DNA of 33,559 bases, taken from QHBQ01 sp038230695. Lineage in GTDB: Bacteria; Chloroflexota; Chloroflexia; QHBQ01. Position numbers and translations under genes: made by a program. Shown piece after piece: positions 23,293 through 30,605 of this stretch (positions are counted from its first letter, which is position 1; each line of letters starts with the position of its first letter). The notes below the pieces were generated by a model that saw nothing but the letters and a program-made list of their open reading frames with translations, was not told the origin of the DNA and did not search any database. The stretch lies in NCBI GenBank assembly GCA_038230695.1, contig JBBRMT010000019.1, positions 1 through 33,559 of the forward strand, written 5' to 3'.

Positions 23293-24198
23293 TTATGATT
23301 TGACCGCACCGGCAGTCAGCCCGCTGATCATCTGCTTTTGCACGAAAAAGAATAGGATCAGCAGCGGGATGGTGACGACCACAGCGGCGGCCATCGCCAG
23401 CTCATAGTTACTTTTGTTTCCGGCAACCTGGCCGAGATAGAGACGAATGCCCACCGGAACGGTTTGCACATCGTCGGTGGTAGTCATCACCCAGGCGAAG
23501 AGTAGCTCATCCCAGGCGGTGAGGAACACGTAGATGGCGGTAGCGGCGATGCCGGGGCGGGCCAGTGGCAGGGCAATCTTGTAGAACGCCTGGAAGCGGT
23601 TGCAGCCATCCACCATTGCCTGCTCTTCAAGGTCGGGCGGAATAGCGGCGAAGAAGCTACGCAAAATCCACAGACTGAGCGGTAGGAAGAAGGCGACGTA
23701 TAGCACAATCATGCCCAGGTAAGTGTTAAGCAGCGGGATACCGAGGTTGTCACGCATCCACTTGAAGAAGTTGAATAGCGGCAGCAAGAACATGATACCA
23801 GGGATAAGCTGGGTAGCCAGTATGGCGATGCCATAGGTATCACGCCCCGGAAAGTTGAAGCGGGCGAGGGCATAACTGGCAAAGGTTGCCAGCAGGGTTG
23901 CCACCACCATAGTCGAGCCGCAGATGATCAGGCTGTTCTTCAGGTAGTTGCCAAAGTTGATCGAAACCCACATCTTCGGGTAATTATCGAAGTGCCACAC
24001 CGAAGGGAACAGCGTTGTATTACTGAGCGCCTCGGAATTGCTCTTGAAGCTGGTCGTCACCATGATCAGGATAGGGTACAGCGTAATGGCGACGAGCAGC
24101 AGCAACGCGACCCAGGCCAACACCTTGCCGGTGATGCGTCCCCAGTTAATCGGCCTCGTGGTTCCTGCTGGTCTTACGGCTCTTGCTGTGCTAGCCAT
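23293..24198 (-). CDS. Sugar ABC transporter permease, MalG type
   Basis: The start is ATG 24198 (MASTARAV), seven bases after GGAGG; a GTG six bases earlier overlaps that site. The 301 residues have six membrane segments and the cytoplasmic EAA loop near residue 195 (EEQAMVDGCNRFQAFYKIAL). This loop docks the ATPase in CUT1-family sugar importers. Together with the MalF-type gene upstream it forms the membrane channel for the lipoprotein at 25448-26956. No ATPase gene lies in the operon, so a shared MsmX/UgpC-like ATPase elsewhere is likely. Confidence 0.94.
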   Translation of the reverse strand: MASTARAVRPAGTTRPINWGRITGKVLAWVALLLLVAITLYPILIMVTTSFKSNSEALSNTTLFPSVWHFDNYPKMWVSINFGNYLKNSLIICGSTMVVATLLATFASYALARFNFPGRDTYGIAILATQLIPGIMFLLPLFNFFKWMRDNLGIPLLNTYLGMIVLYVAFFLPLSLWILRSFFAAIPPDLEEQAMVDGCNRFQAFYKIALPLARPGIAATAIYVFLTAWDELLFAWVMTTTDDVQTVPVGIRLYLGQVAGNKSNYELAMAAAVVVTIPLLILFFFVQKQMISGLTAGAVKS

Positions 24199-24244
24199 TT
24201 TCACACCTCCTGCTTGGGCCTGCCCGATTTGGGTAGGGACGAAC

Positions 24245-25240
24245 CTAGCTGTTCTTTGGCTCGGTGCTTAGTGATTGACGGAAGAAGGCATACCAGATAG
24301 CGACGAAGATGAGCATTGCGATCATCAGCATAACGCTGACTGCTGAACCCGCGCCAAAGGCGTAACCCTGGAAGGTCTGGCGCTGGATTAGCACCTGCAT
24401 CAGGTCGCCGTTTGCGCCGGGGTAGCCCGCGCCGTTGCCAAACATTACCGCCACGATATTGTAGGCATAGACTGAGCCAATCACCCCCCACAGGACGATG
24501 ATGGACAGCACTGGTTTGAGCAGCGGCGCAGTAATGTGGCGGAAGCTCTGCAAGGCGTTAGCCCCGTCTATCTTGGCCGCCTCATACAGGTCGCCAGGGA
24601 TAACTTGCAGGCCGCTGAGTAGCAATATCATAGTGAAGGGGAAGCCTCGCCAGATGGTAGGGATGGTGATCGCCCAGAAGACGTTGGGGCCGATCAGCCA
24701 GAATGGAGCGTGCTGATGATCGGTAAGGCCGAGCGCGACCAGGATGTTGTTGATCGCGCCAGTGTCCTGCCGCCACATAAAGCCCCAAACCAGCCCCACG
24801 ATGTAGGTGGGCAGGATCCAGGGCATCAGCAGCAGGGTGCGGATGATACCGCGTCCACGAAACTCGCGATTGATCAACAAGGCTGCGCCCAGACCGACCA
24901 GGATGGTGCCGATATTTACCACGATGGCATAGAAGAAAGTATTGCGGGCGGCATCGGCTAGCCCAAAGCTAAGGGGGCTGGTAGCCTTAAACACATCGGT
25001 ATAGTTGTTCAGGCCGATAAACGGTGCGCCGAGGAACTGCTTGAGGGTGCGTACCCGCAAGTCGAGGAAGGACATATAGATGGCCTGGGCGGTGGGGATG
25101 AGGTGGACGAGGATCATCGCTAGCACTGCAGGCGCGATCATCGCGTAGGCGAAGCCATTCCTTCGCACCCGCCACCACAGTCCATGACGCGGCTGGACAA
25201 AAGCCTGCGGCACAGCGGTAGTTGCTCGTGGAGTTGCCAT
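24245..25240 (-). CDS. Sugar ABC transporter permease, MalF type
   Basis: ATG 25240 follows AGGAGG by seven bases. The 331 residues have an N-terminal cytoplasmic tail, six predicted membrane helices and the EAA loop YEAAKIDGANALQSFRHIT near 220-240. This is a CUT1-family permease that pairs with the MalG-type protein encoded 46 bases downstream. The upstream gap of 207 bases to the binding-protein gene contains a long hairpin that may set the ratio of binding protein to channel. Confidence 0.94.
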   Translation of the reverse strand: MATPRATTAVPQAFVQPRHGLWWRVRRNGFAYAMIAPAVLAMILVHLIPTAQAIYMSFLDLRVRTLKQFLGAPFIGLNNYTDVFKATSPLSFGLADAARNTFFYAIVVNIGTILVGLGAALLINREFRGRGIIRTLLLMPWILPTYIVGLVWGFMWRQDTGAINNILVALGLTDHQHAPFWLIGPNVFWAITIPTIWRGFPFTMILLLSGLQVIPGDLYEAAKIDGANALQSFRHITAPLLKPVLSIIVLWGVIGSVYAYNIVAVMFGNGAGYPGANGDLMQVLIQRQTFQGYAFGAGSAVSVMLMIAMLIFVAIWYAFFRQSLSTEPKNS

Positions 25241-25277
25241 ACATACTCCTCCTGATAATGGAAGGTAGAGGGTAGAA

Positions 25278-25353
25278 GGAAGAAGGTAGATTGTGGAATC
25301 GGCTGGGTACGTTCAGGGATAGCCATTCTACATTCTACATTCTACCTTCTTCC
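25278..25353. repeat. 22-bp inverted repeat between binding protein and malF, with ATTCTAC triplication
   Basis: Bases 25278-25299 (GGAAGAAGGTAGATT...) and 25332-25353 are inverted copies with 20 of 22 matches around a 32-base loop. The right side contains three tandem ATTCTAC units (25325-25345), identical to those at 1572-1592. On the operon mRNA this folds as a long hairpin without a T-run, a plausible 3'-stability element for the binding-protein segment. The remainder of 25241-25447 shows no gene. Confidence 0.7.
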
Positions 25354-25447
25354 TTCAGGTTGGGTCGGGGCAGAGGCAAGGCGGCGGCGCTCCACCTTAC
25401 CCCTGCGCCAACCCAGGTGGAAAGAACCTTGGGGCGTACCCCGCCCC

Positions 25448-26956
25448 TTACTTGTTGGCTGCGATAATCGCGTTGACTTCCTGCGCGGCGGAGTCGAGGC
25501 GAGGCTTAATCATGCTGGGGCTGAAGGTGCCGTTCACGCCAGCAACATCATCCCACAGGCCGCTGAGGTTCTTCTGCATTGCGCTTTCGATCTGGCCCCA
25601 GGCAGCGATGGTCGGATAAGATTTGCCAGTGCCAGCCGCCTTGATGAAGACCTGATACATCGGGTCGTTGCTGAAGTAGGGGTCGCCATAACCAGCCTTG
25701 GAGGCGGGCATATTGCCACTCAGCTTGGCGTAGGCCACGTTGGCCTGTTGGCCGGTGAGGTACTTGATCAGGGCGACTGATTCGGTCGGGTGCGTACTCG
25801 ACTTCATCACCGTCAGGTCAGAGCCACCGACGAAGGTTATCGAACCAGCGGGGCCAGCGGGGATAGGTACCACGCCAACCTTACCAGCAGCGGCCATATC
25901 GCTGAAGCCACCGTTGGCGCTGGTCTGGTGCGACTGGCCGATAATCCACGAGCCAGCCACTACGAACGCTGCCGCGCCCGACTTGAAGATGTTCTCCGCA
26001 TCGGCGGTGTTCTTCTCAAGCACGGAGACGGGGGTGTAGCCCTTGGTTACGAAGCTGGTATATTCCTGCACGCCTTTGAGTGACGCATCGCTATTGAAGG
26101 CGGATGCGCTGTTGTCAGCGGTGAGCATATCGCCGCCGCCACTCCATACCCAGGGGGCGAAGTTGTGAACTACGTTCCAGTCATTCTTGCCGGGGAATAC
26201 GTAGGTGGTGGTAACGACGTTGGCCGCCTTGACTTTAGCCATGGTCGCGTCGAAGTGATCCCAGGTGTCGAGGCCGGTGGTGGGGTCAATGTTGAGGTTC
26301 TTGAGGATGTCGGTGCGATAGTAGAGCGCACGCACATCGAGGAACCAGGGGATAGCGGTGATGTCGGTGGTGCCGAACTGGTGCGAGGTGTTCCAGGCGG
26401 CGGGGAAGAAGGAACTCTGGCCGCCCATGGAGGTTACTTCATCGGCGGTGAAGGGGCGCAGGCCGCCCAGGGCGCTGACTGCGCCGACCCAGGTGGTGCC
26501 AAGCTGGGTAACATCAGGGCCTTCGCCGCTAGTTACCGCATTGGTGATCTTGGTGAACGCCGAGCCCCAGTCCAGCACAGTTACCTGAACGTTGATGTTG
26601 GGGTACAACGTCTTGAAGCCAGCTAGCGTAGCAATCATGTCATCCTTGGAATTGCCGGTGTTGGGCATAATCCAAAGCTTGATGGTAGTGGATGCGCTGG
26701 GGTTGCTGTCGCCCATCGGATAGGTGGCAGTGGGTGGCACGGCGGTGGTGCCAGTGCTGCTCATGACGGCGGTAGCGGTGGCAACCGTCGTGCTGCTGCC
26801 CGTGCTAGCAGTGGTAGCGGTGGCAGCCGCCGTATTATTGCCCGCGCTGTTGGTGCCAGGGGTTGCGGTAGGACTGCCACCCAGGTCGCAGGCGCTCAAG
26901 ACGAGGGCCAGCACCAGGGAGAGTAGGAATGGGGCGAACTTTCGATCGAACTTCAT
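25448..26956 (-). CDS. Sugar ABC transporter substrate-binding lipoprotein (family 1)
   Basis: ATG 26956 has a near-perfect TAAGGAGG six bases upstream, so this is a true initiation site even though the frame continues open upstream into the LacI gene. The 502-residue precursor has a signal peptide with lipobox LSAC (Cys 23) and a Thr/Ala/Ser-rich linker of about 55 residues. The mature domain is typical of bacterial solute-binding family 1 (IKLWIMPNTGNSKDDMIATL; GPDVTQLGTTWVGAVSALGGL; FVGGSDLTVMKSSTHP). It captures a sugar outside the membrane for the MalF/MalG pair. Operon context suggests beta-glucosides. Confidence 0.93.
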   Translation of the reverse strand: MKFDRKFAPFLLSLVLALVLSACDLGGSPTATPGTNSAGNNTAAATATTASTGSSTTVATATAVMSSTGTTAVPPTATYPMGDSNPSASTTIKLWIMPNTGNSKDDMIATLAGFKTLYPNINVQVTVLDWGSAFTKITNAVTSGEGPDVTQLGTTWVGAVSALGGLRPFTADEVTSMGGQSSFFPAAWNTSHQFGTTDITAIPWFLDVRALYYRTDILKNLNIDPTTGLDTWDHFDATMAKVKAANVVTTTYVFPGKNDWNVVHNFAPWVWSGGGDMLTADNSASAFNSDASLKGVQEYTSFVTKGYTPVSVLEKNTADAENIFKSGAAAFVVAGSWIIGQSHQTSANGGFSDMAAAGKVGVVPIPAGPAGSITFVGGSDLTVMKSSTHPTESVALIKYLTGQQANVAYAKLSGNMPASKAGYGDPYFSNDPMYQVFIKAAGTGKSYPTIAAWGQIESAMQKNLSGLWDDVAGVNGTFSPSMIKPRLDSAAQEVNAIIAANK

Positions 26957-28219
26957 GATTTTCCTCCTTACAGGTGTGAGACTAACCGATAAACAAACAG
27001 TGGTTGTTCCGCTCCCCTTCGCGGCGGCATTGCCGCAATCCGCGCCCGGCCGTGGCGCAGCGTGGCGTTTGGTCCGAAGAAGGGTGTCGCTATATAAGCC
27101 TACAGCACATATCGTTGTGCGAGGCGCTGAAAAACGCAAACGTTGGGCCATTCCTGATTGTCCTGATAAGTACGAGCCGACTTCTATTCTGGCATTGCCA
27201 TCCATCTGGTTGTTCAATGCCGGCGTGCCGCACGAGCGGCGCACCACCAATGAACATGGCAGTATCCGCTGCACTGGTCGGTTATTATCTTCGCTGATCT
27301 GATCGAGTAGTATCTCGGCGGCAACCGCGCCCAGTTCAGCGATGGGCTGACGCACGGTGGTAAGCGCAGGCACAAGATGTGATGCCTGCTCGTTGTCGTC
27401 GAAACCGACAACCGAAATGTCGTTCGGTACACGCAGACCCGCCTCATAGATGGCGCGATAAACGCCTACTGCCATGGTGTCGCTAGCGACGAACACCCCT
27501 TCGGGGCGCAAGGGCAGTAGGCGGCGCATCGCTTCGTAGCCTTGCAGGCTGCTGAAGCCGCCTTCGACGATCAGATCAGGGTCGGGTGTAATACCCGCCG
27601 TGTTCAACGCCCGCAGATAACCTTCGCGGCGATCTGCTCCCGCAGTAACTTGCAGGCTGAAGGTGATGGTGGCAATGCGGCGCAACCCCAGTTTGATCAT
27701 GTGGCGAACCGCTTCGGCTGCTGCGCCAACGTTATCCACATCCACATAGTTGATGCGGCTGTAATATGGGTGTCGCCCAATTGAGACGAAGGGAACGTTA
27801 TGTTCGGTAAGGTAGGGGATAAACGGATTGTTGTTGACCAGGCTGAGGCCGAGGATGAAGCCGTCGGTGTTATGGGTATTAAGCAAGCGGCGTTGCTGGT
27901 GAGGGTCGGATTTGTCGAGCATCAGCAGCATCAGCCCATAATCGCGGTCGTTACAGACCGAGGCCAGACCTTTGAGCAACAGACTATAGAAGGGGTCGTT
28001 GAAGGTTTCCACGGGTGAACGCGGCACCAGCAGGCTGATCACCTGCGTACTCTTGCCTGCCAGGTTGCGGGCTGAGGCATTGGGCCGATAGCCAGTCTCG
28101 GCGATTACTCGCTTGACTCGCGTGCGTACCTCGTCGCTCACCTTGGGGTCATCATTGATAACCCGCGAAACGGTGGAGCGCGATGTGCCTGCTAGCTTGG
28201 CTACCTCTTCGAGCGTCAC
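25448..28219 (-). CDS. LacI-family regulator whose frame runs without a stop into the binding-protein gene
   Basis: GTG 28219 follows AAAGAGGAG by eight bases and gives VTLEEVAKLAGTSRSTVSRV, the LacI helix-turn-helix, then the hinge ETGYRPNASARNLAGK. Next comes a periplasmic-binding-protein-like effector domain with VFVASDTMAVGVYRAI and ISVVGFDDNEQAS. Homology ends at about LVVRRSCG, residue 331 (base 27227), where LacI proteins usually stop. Here no stop follows: about 90 low-identity residues (27226-26957) lead in frame into the start of the binding lipoprotein. Either the regulator has a tail and is terminated by unusual means, or some ribosomes make a long fusion, or the sequence has an error. 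The binding protein has its own ribosome binding site. The regulator probably represses its own operon through the operators at 28237-28291. Confidence 0.8.
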   Translation of the reverse strand: MTLEEVAKLAGTSRSTVSRVINDDPKVSDEVRTRVKRVIAETGYRPNASARNLAGKSTQVISLLVPRSPVETFNDPFYSLLLKGLASVCNDRDYGLMLLMLDKSDPHQQRRLLNTHNTDGFILGLSLVNNNPFIPYLTEHNVPFVSIGRHPYYSRINYVDVDNVGAAAEAVRHMIKLGLRRIATITFSLQVTAGADRREGYLRALNTAGITPDPDLIVEGGFSSLQGYEAMRRLLPLRPEGVFVASDTMAVGVYRAIYEAGLRVPNDISVVGFDDNEQASHLVPALTTVRQPIAELGAVAAEILLDQISEDNNRPVQRILPCSLVVRRSCGTPALNNQMDGNARIEVGSYLSGQSGMAQRLRFSAPRTTICAVGLYSDTLLRTKRHAAPRPGADCGNAAAKGSGTTTVCLSVSLTPVRRKIMKFDRKFAPFLLSLVLALVLSACDLGGSPTATPGTNSAGNNTAAATATTASTGSSTTVATATAVMSSTGTTAVPPTATYPMGDSNPSASTTIKLWIMPNTGNSKDDMIATLAGFKTLYPNINVQVTVLDWGSAFTKITNAVTSGEGPDVTQLGTTWVGAVSALGGLRPFTADEVTSMGGQSSFFPAAWNTSHQFGTTDITAIPWFLDVRALYYRTDILKNLNIDPTTGLDTWDHFDATMAKVKAANVVTTTYVFPGKNDWNVVHNFAPWVWSGGGDMLTADNSASAFNSDASLKGVQEYTSFVTKGYTPVSVLEKNTADAENIFKSGAAAFVVAGSWIIGQSHQTSANGGFSDMAAAGKVGVVPIPAGPAGSITFVGGSDLTVMKSSTHPTESVALIKYLTGQQANVAYAKLSGNMPASKAGYGDPYFSNDPMYQVFIKAAGTGKSYPTIAAWGQIESAMQKNLSGLWDDVAGVNGTFSPSMIKPRLDSAAQEVNAIIAANK

Positions 28220-28236
28220 TGCCCAAACTCCTCTTT

Positions 28237-28252
28237 GTGGGAACGCTCCCAC
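28237..28252. promoter_or_regulatory. LacI-type operator 1 (CelR-like)
   Basis: GTGGGAACGCTCCCAC is a near-perfect palindrome of the TGGGAGCGCTCCCA type bound by CelR. It lies directly upstream of the ribosome binding site of the LacI gene. Its centre is 40 bp from operator 2, about four helical turns. Confidence 0.8.
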
Positions 28253-28267
28253 CAGCTTTCTAAGTTT

Positions 28268-28291
28268 GGGAACGCTATGGGAGCGTTCCCA
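28268..28291. promoter_or_regulatory. LacI-type operator 2 with an overlapping third half-site
   Basis: TGGGAGCGTTCCCA (28278-28291) is a second near-perfect operator at the predicted transcription start. GGGAACGCT (28268-28276) is an exact inverse of AGCGTTCCC (28282-28290) across five bases, giving an alternative overlapping palindrome. Confidence 0.8.
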
Positions 28292-28296
28292 CAAAG

Positions 28297-28325
28297 ATAA
28301 TATCACAGGTTTTTGAATCTGTCAA
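28297..28325 (-). promoter_or_regulatory. Promoter of the beta-glucoside operon
   Basis: On the minus strand TTGACA (28325-28320), a 17-base spacer and TATTAT (28302-28297). The expected start near 28290 lies inside operator 2, so the bound repressor would block initiation. Confidence 0.88.
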
Positions 28326-28378
28326 TACCTTTTTGCGAAATTGGGGAAAATTGGTGGAAGTTCGTTGCGGAAGGGTGT

Positions 28379-28456
28379 GTAACAAGTTCTTGGGCCTTAT
28401 CAGGGCGAAGCGTTGTTCGCCCCTACATATCATGCAGTTACCTCAGAACTTGTAAC
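28379..28456. mobile_element. Short element with 16-bp inverted ends and an internal palindrome
   Basis: GTAACAAGTTCTTGGG (28379-28394) and the reverse complement of 28441-28456 (GTTACAAGTTCTGAGG) match at 13 of 16 positions. The 78-bp element encloses GGGCGAA...TTCGCCCCTAC (28403-28426), a member of the window-wide palindrome family. It sits between the glucoside promoter and the restriction-modification genes. No obvious target duplication is seen. Confidence 0.5.
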
Positions 28457-28478
28457 GTATCCGTTGGAGAACGATAAG

Positions 28479-28507
28479 TTGCGCCTGTTAGCAACGCGTG
28501 TTACAAT
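28479..28507 (+). promoter_or_regulatory. Promoter of the methyltransferase gene
   Basis: TTGCGC (28479-28484), a 17-base spacer and TACAAT (28502-28507), about 50 bases before the ATG at 28564. Confidence 0.5.
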
Positions 28508-28563
28508 TAGCTAAGAATGATGAACTGCTGCCATAAACGGGATACCAAAAGGATATAACCCAA

Positions 28564-29844
28564 ATGAGCCTGGATCAATCACTGCTTTTCTATTCTGCCA
28601 AGAGGCATTCTGCACTGAGAACTAAAGAGTATTTGTACAATCAGCTAATCCCATACATCGGCAACAAGCGCAAGCTATTGTGGATGATAGCTGAAGCTGT
28701 ACGCCAGACAGGCGTTGCCAGCGGCACTTTCGCAGACTTCTTCGCTGGTAGCAGCGTGGTATCACGGTTTGCCAAGGTTGCTGGCTTTAAGGTTGTTGCC
28801 AATGACTGGGAACCATATACTGGGGTTATCAATGGCTGTTATGTGCAATGCAATACAATGCCTTCGTTCAGTCGTTTGGGCGGCTGCGAAGAAACATTCT
28901 ATGCCCTCAATCATGCGGAGCCAAAAGTGGGGTATATTACAACTCATCTATGCCCTACTTATGATGAAAGCCCCAACCCTGATCGCGAGAGGATGTTCTA
29001 CACTCGTGCCAACGGAATGAAAATTGATGCTATGCGTGAACAGATATGTGAATGGGAGGCACGAGGACTTCTAAGCGAGGATGAACGCACTGTACTACTC
29101 GCTGCAATGATGTATTCAGTTAGCTATACGAGCAATACAAGCGGTGTCTTCAAAGCTTTTCATCGGGGTTGGGGTGGTGAAACAAAGACGGCTTTGTATC
29201 GCATCCTCAGTAACGTCGAGCTACGACCACCCGTTCTCTACGATAATAAGCATGACAACAAGGCATATCAAATGGATGCCCAACAGCTTGCATTGCAGCT
29301 AAGGACCGCTGGCGTGGTGGTGGATATTGCCTACCTCGATCCCCCTTACAACCAGCACCCCTACGGCAGTAACTATCATGTTCTCAATACAGTGGCGCTA
29401 TGGGACAAACCTATAATTGCTCCATACGTGGAAGGTAAGAACAAGTCAGCAATTAGAACTGATTGGCGGACCAAGCGGCGTTCGGCATACAATCACAACA
29501 CTGCTGCTAACGCATACACCAGACTGCTAGAGACGATCGAGGCCAAGTACATACTGACCAGCTATAGCACAGATGGAAACATCTCGCTTTGGAAGATGCT
29601 AGAGGCTGCTGCTCAACGGGGTGCGGTTAGTTGTGTGACAAAGTCCTATAAACGCTATAGGGTTAGTTCACAGCGTATGTCAACCAAGCCAATGAACGCT
29701 GAGTTTGTCCTTATCATAGATACTAGCAAGCGGTCAAAGTCCGAAGATGTCGAGCAGATTTACCATCAGATCACAAACACTGAGCGCCAGGCATTGATGG
29801 CCCATAAGGAGACAATAAGCTATGTCCAGGCATCTTTGTTCTAA
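28564..29844 (+). CDS. DNA adenine methyltransferase, D12 class, of a type II R-M system
   Basis: The 426 residues carry the D12-class N6-adenine methyltransferase motifs. IPYIGNKRKLL (motif X) is near residue 29, TFADFFAGSSVVSRF (motif I, AdoMet binding) near 55-69, and YLDPPYNQHPYGSNYH (motif IV, DPPY catalytic) from about 257. It should methylate an adenine in the site cut by the facing EcoRI-like nuclease. The two stops overlap by four bases. Codons are richer in A/T than in neighbouring genes, pointing to transfer. The enzyme type is noteworthy: the methylases paired with EcoRI and RsrI are not D12 class. The ribosome binding site AAGGAT lies about 10 bases from the ATG. Confidence 0.9.
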   Translation: MSLDQSLLFYSAKRHSALRTKEYLYNQLIPYIGNKRKLLWMIAEAVRQTGVASGTFADFFAGSSVVSRFAKVAGFKVVANDWEPYTGVINGCYVQCNTMPSFSRLGGCEETFYALNHAEPKVGYITTHLCPTYDESPNPDRERMFYTRANGMKIDAMREQICEWEARGLLSEDERTVLLAAMMYSVSYTSNTSGVFKAFHRGWGGETKTALYRILSNVELRPPVLYDNKHDNKAYQMDAQQLALQLRTAGVVVDIAYLDPPYNQHPYGSNYHVLNTVALWDKPIIAPYVEGKNKSAIRTDWRTKRRSAYNHNTAANAYTRLLETIEAKYILTSYSTDGNISLWKMLEAAAQRGAVSCVTKSYKRYRVSSQRMSTKPMNAEFVLIIDTSKRSKSEDVEQIYHQITNTERQALMAHKETISYVQASLF

Positions 29845-30557
29845 ACCGCTTCTTCTTCCAGCTCGAACCGTGTCGAATGGTATTTGTTCTTGTAATACCT
29901 GATGCTGAACCTCATAACTTCAAGAACTCTTTCGGTCATTTCTTCAACTGTCCACTCCTCTTCCCTAAAATACATACACCCTCGCTGAAACTCACCTTTT
30001 GGCCCCTGGCGCTGTACCGCAAACGTGTTCAGCGGGCCGAACATATTGATGGTGGTAACACGGTCGAGTATTGAGGACGCTGTTTCAAAGTCGCAGCCAT
30101 CCCCAAAGCAAACAAAGGGAAAAATATCCTCATGTAGTAGCCAAGTGCGGAAACCGATGACGTTCTTCCCCAATCGTTCAATCGCGTTACCTTTGGCCTG
30201 CTTGGGCTTGCCTTCATCCAACCTTTGCTTGTTCGTTCCCTGATTCTTAACCTCGGTTACAAGAATTGGATATAGATTCCCTTCATGATCGGCAATGCTA
30301 ACTATGCCACCATCGGGCCTCATCGAGGACGTGCCAAGATGATGATGAAACTCCACATTGGGATACGCTACCTTCAAAGCAGCAACAATGTTCTTGAGGA
30401 AGATCTGATCATGCCAAATAATGCTAACCTTAAACTCTTGGCGAGCCGTTTCTATTGCGCTCAATATAGCTATTTTAATCCTTCCTTCTTGTGCAGAAGA
30501 AATCTTGTTGATAATAGTTCCCTCGCGTTGAACTCTAAGGGCAGCCTTGCGGGCCAT
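29841..30557 (-). CDS. EcoRI-family type II restriction endonuclease
   Basis: The 238-residue protein is a homologue of EcoRI and RsrI. PDGG (81-84) and TEVKNQG (101-107) give the PD...ExK site with D82, E102 and K104. GNAIERLGKN (123-132) matches the EcoRI GNAIERSHKN stretch, which contains residues that contact GAATTC (Asn, Ala, Glu, Arg). FPFVCFGDGCDF, near 146, and SSILDRVTTINMFGP, near 161, also align with EcoRI. It should cleave GAATTC as a dimer; this specificity is inference from the conserved contacts. It is slightly shorter than EcoRI (277), with a shorter N-terminus. ATG 30557 follows GGAGG by six bases. It converges on its methylase; low GC suggests acquisition with it. Confidence 0.93.
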   Translation of the reverse strand: MARKAALRVQREGTIINKISSAQEGRIKIAILSAIETARQEFKVSIIWHDQIFLKNIVAALKVAYPNVEFHHHLGTSSMRPDGGIVSIADHEGNLYPILVTEVKNQGTNKQRLDEGKPKQAKGNAIERLGKNVIGFRTWLLHEDIFPFVCFGDGCDFETASSILDRVTTINMFGPLNTFAVQRQGPKGEFQRGCMYFREEEWTVEEMTERVLEVMRFSIRYYKNKYHSTRFELEEEAV

Positions 30558-30605
30558 TTAGCGCCTCCATAATTAGCTTGGACGGATCTGTTAAAAGCGG
30601 TGTTT

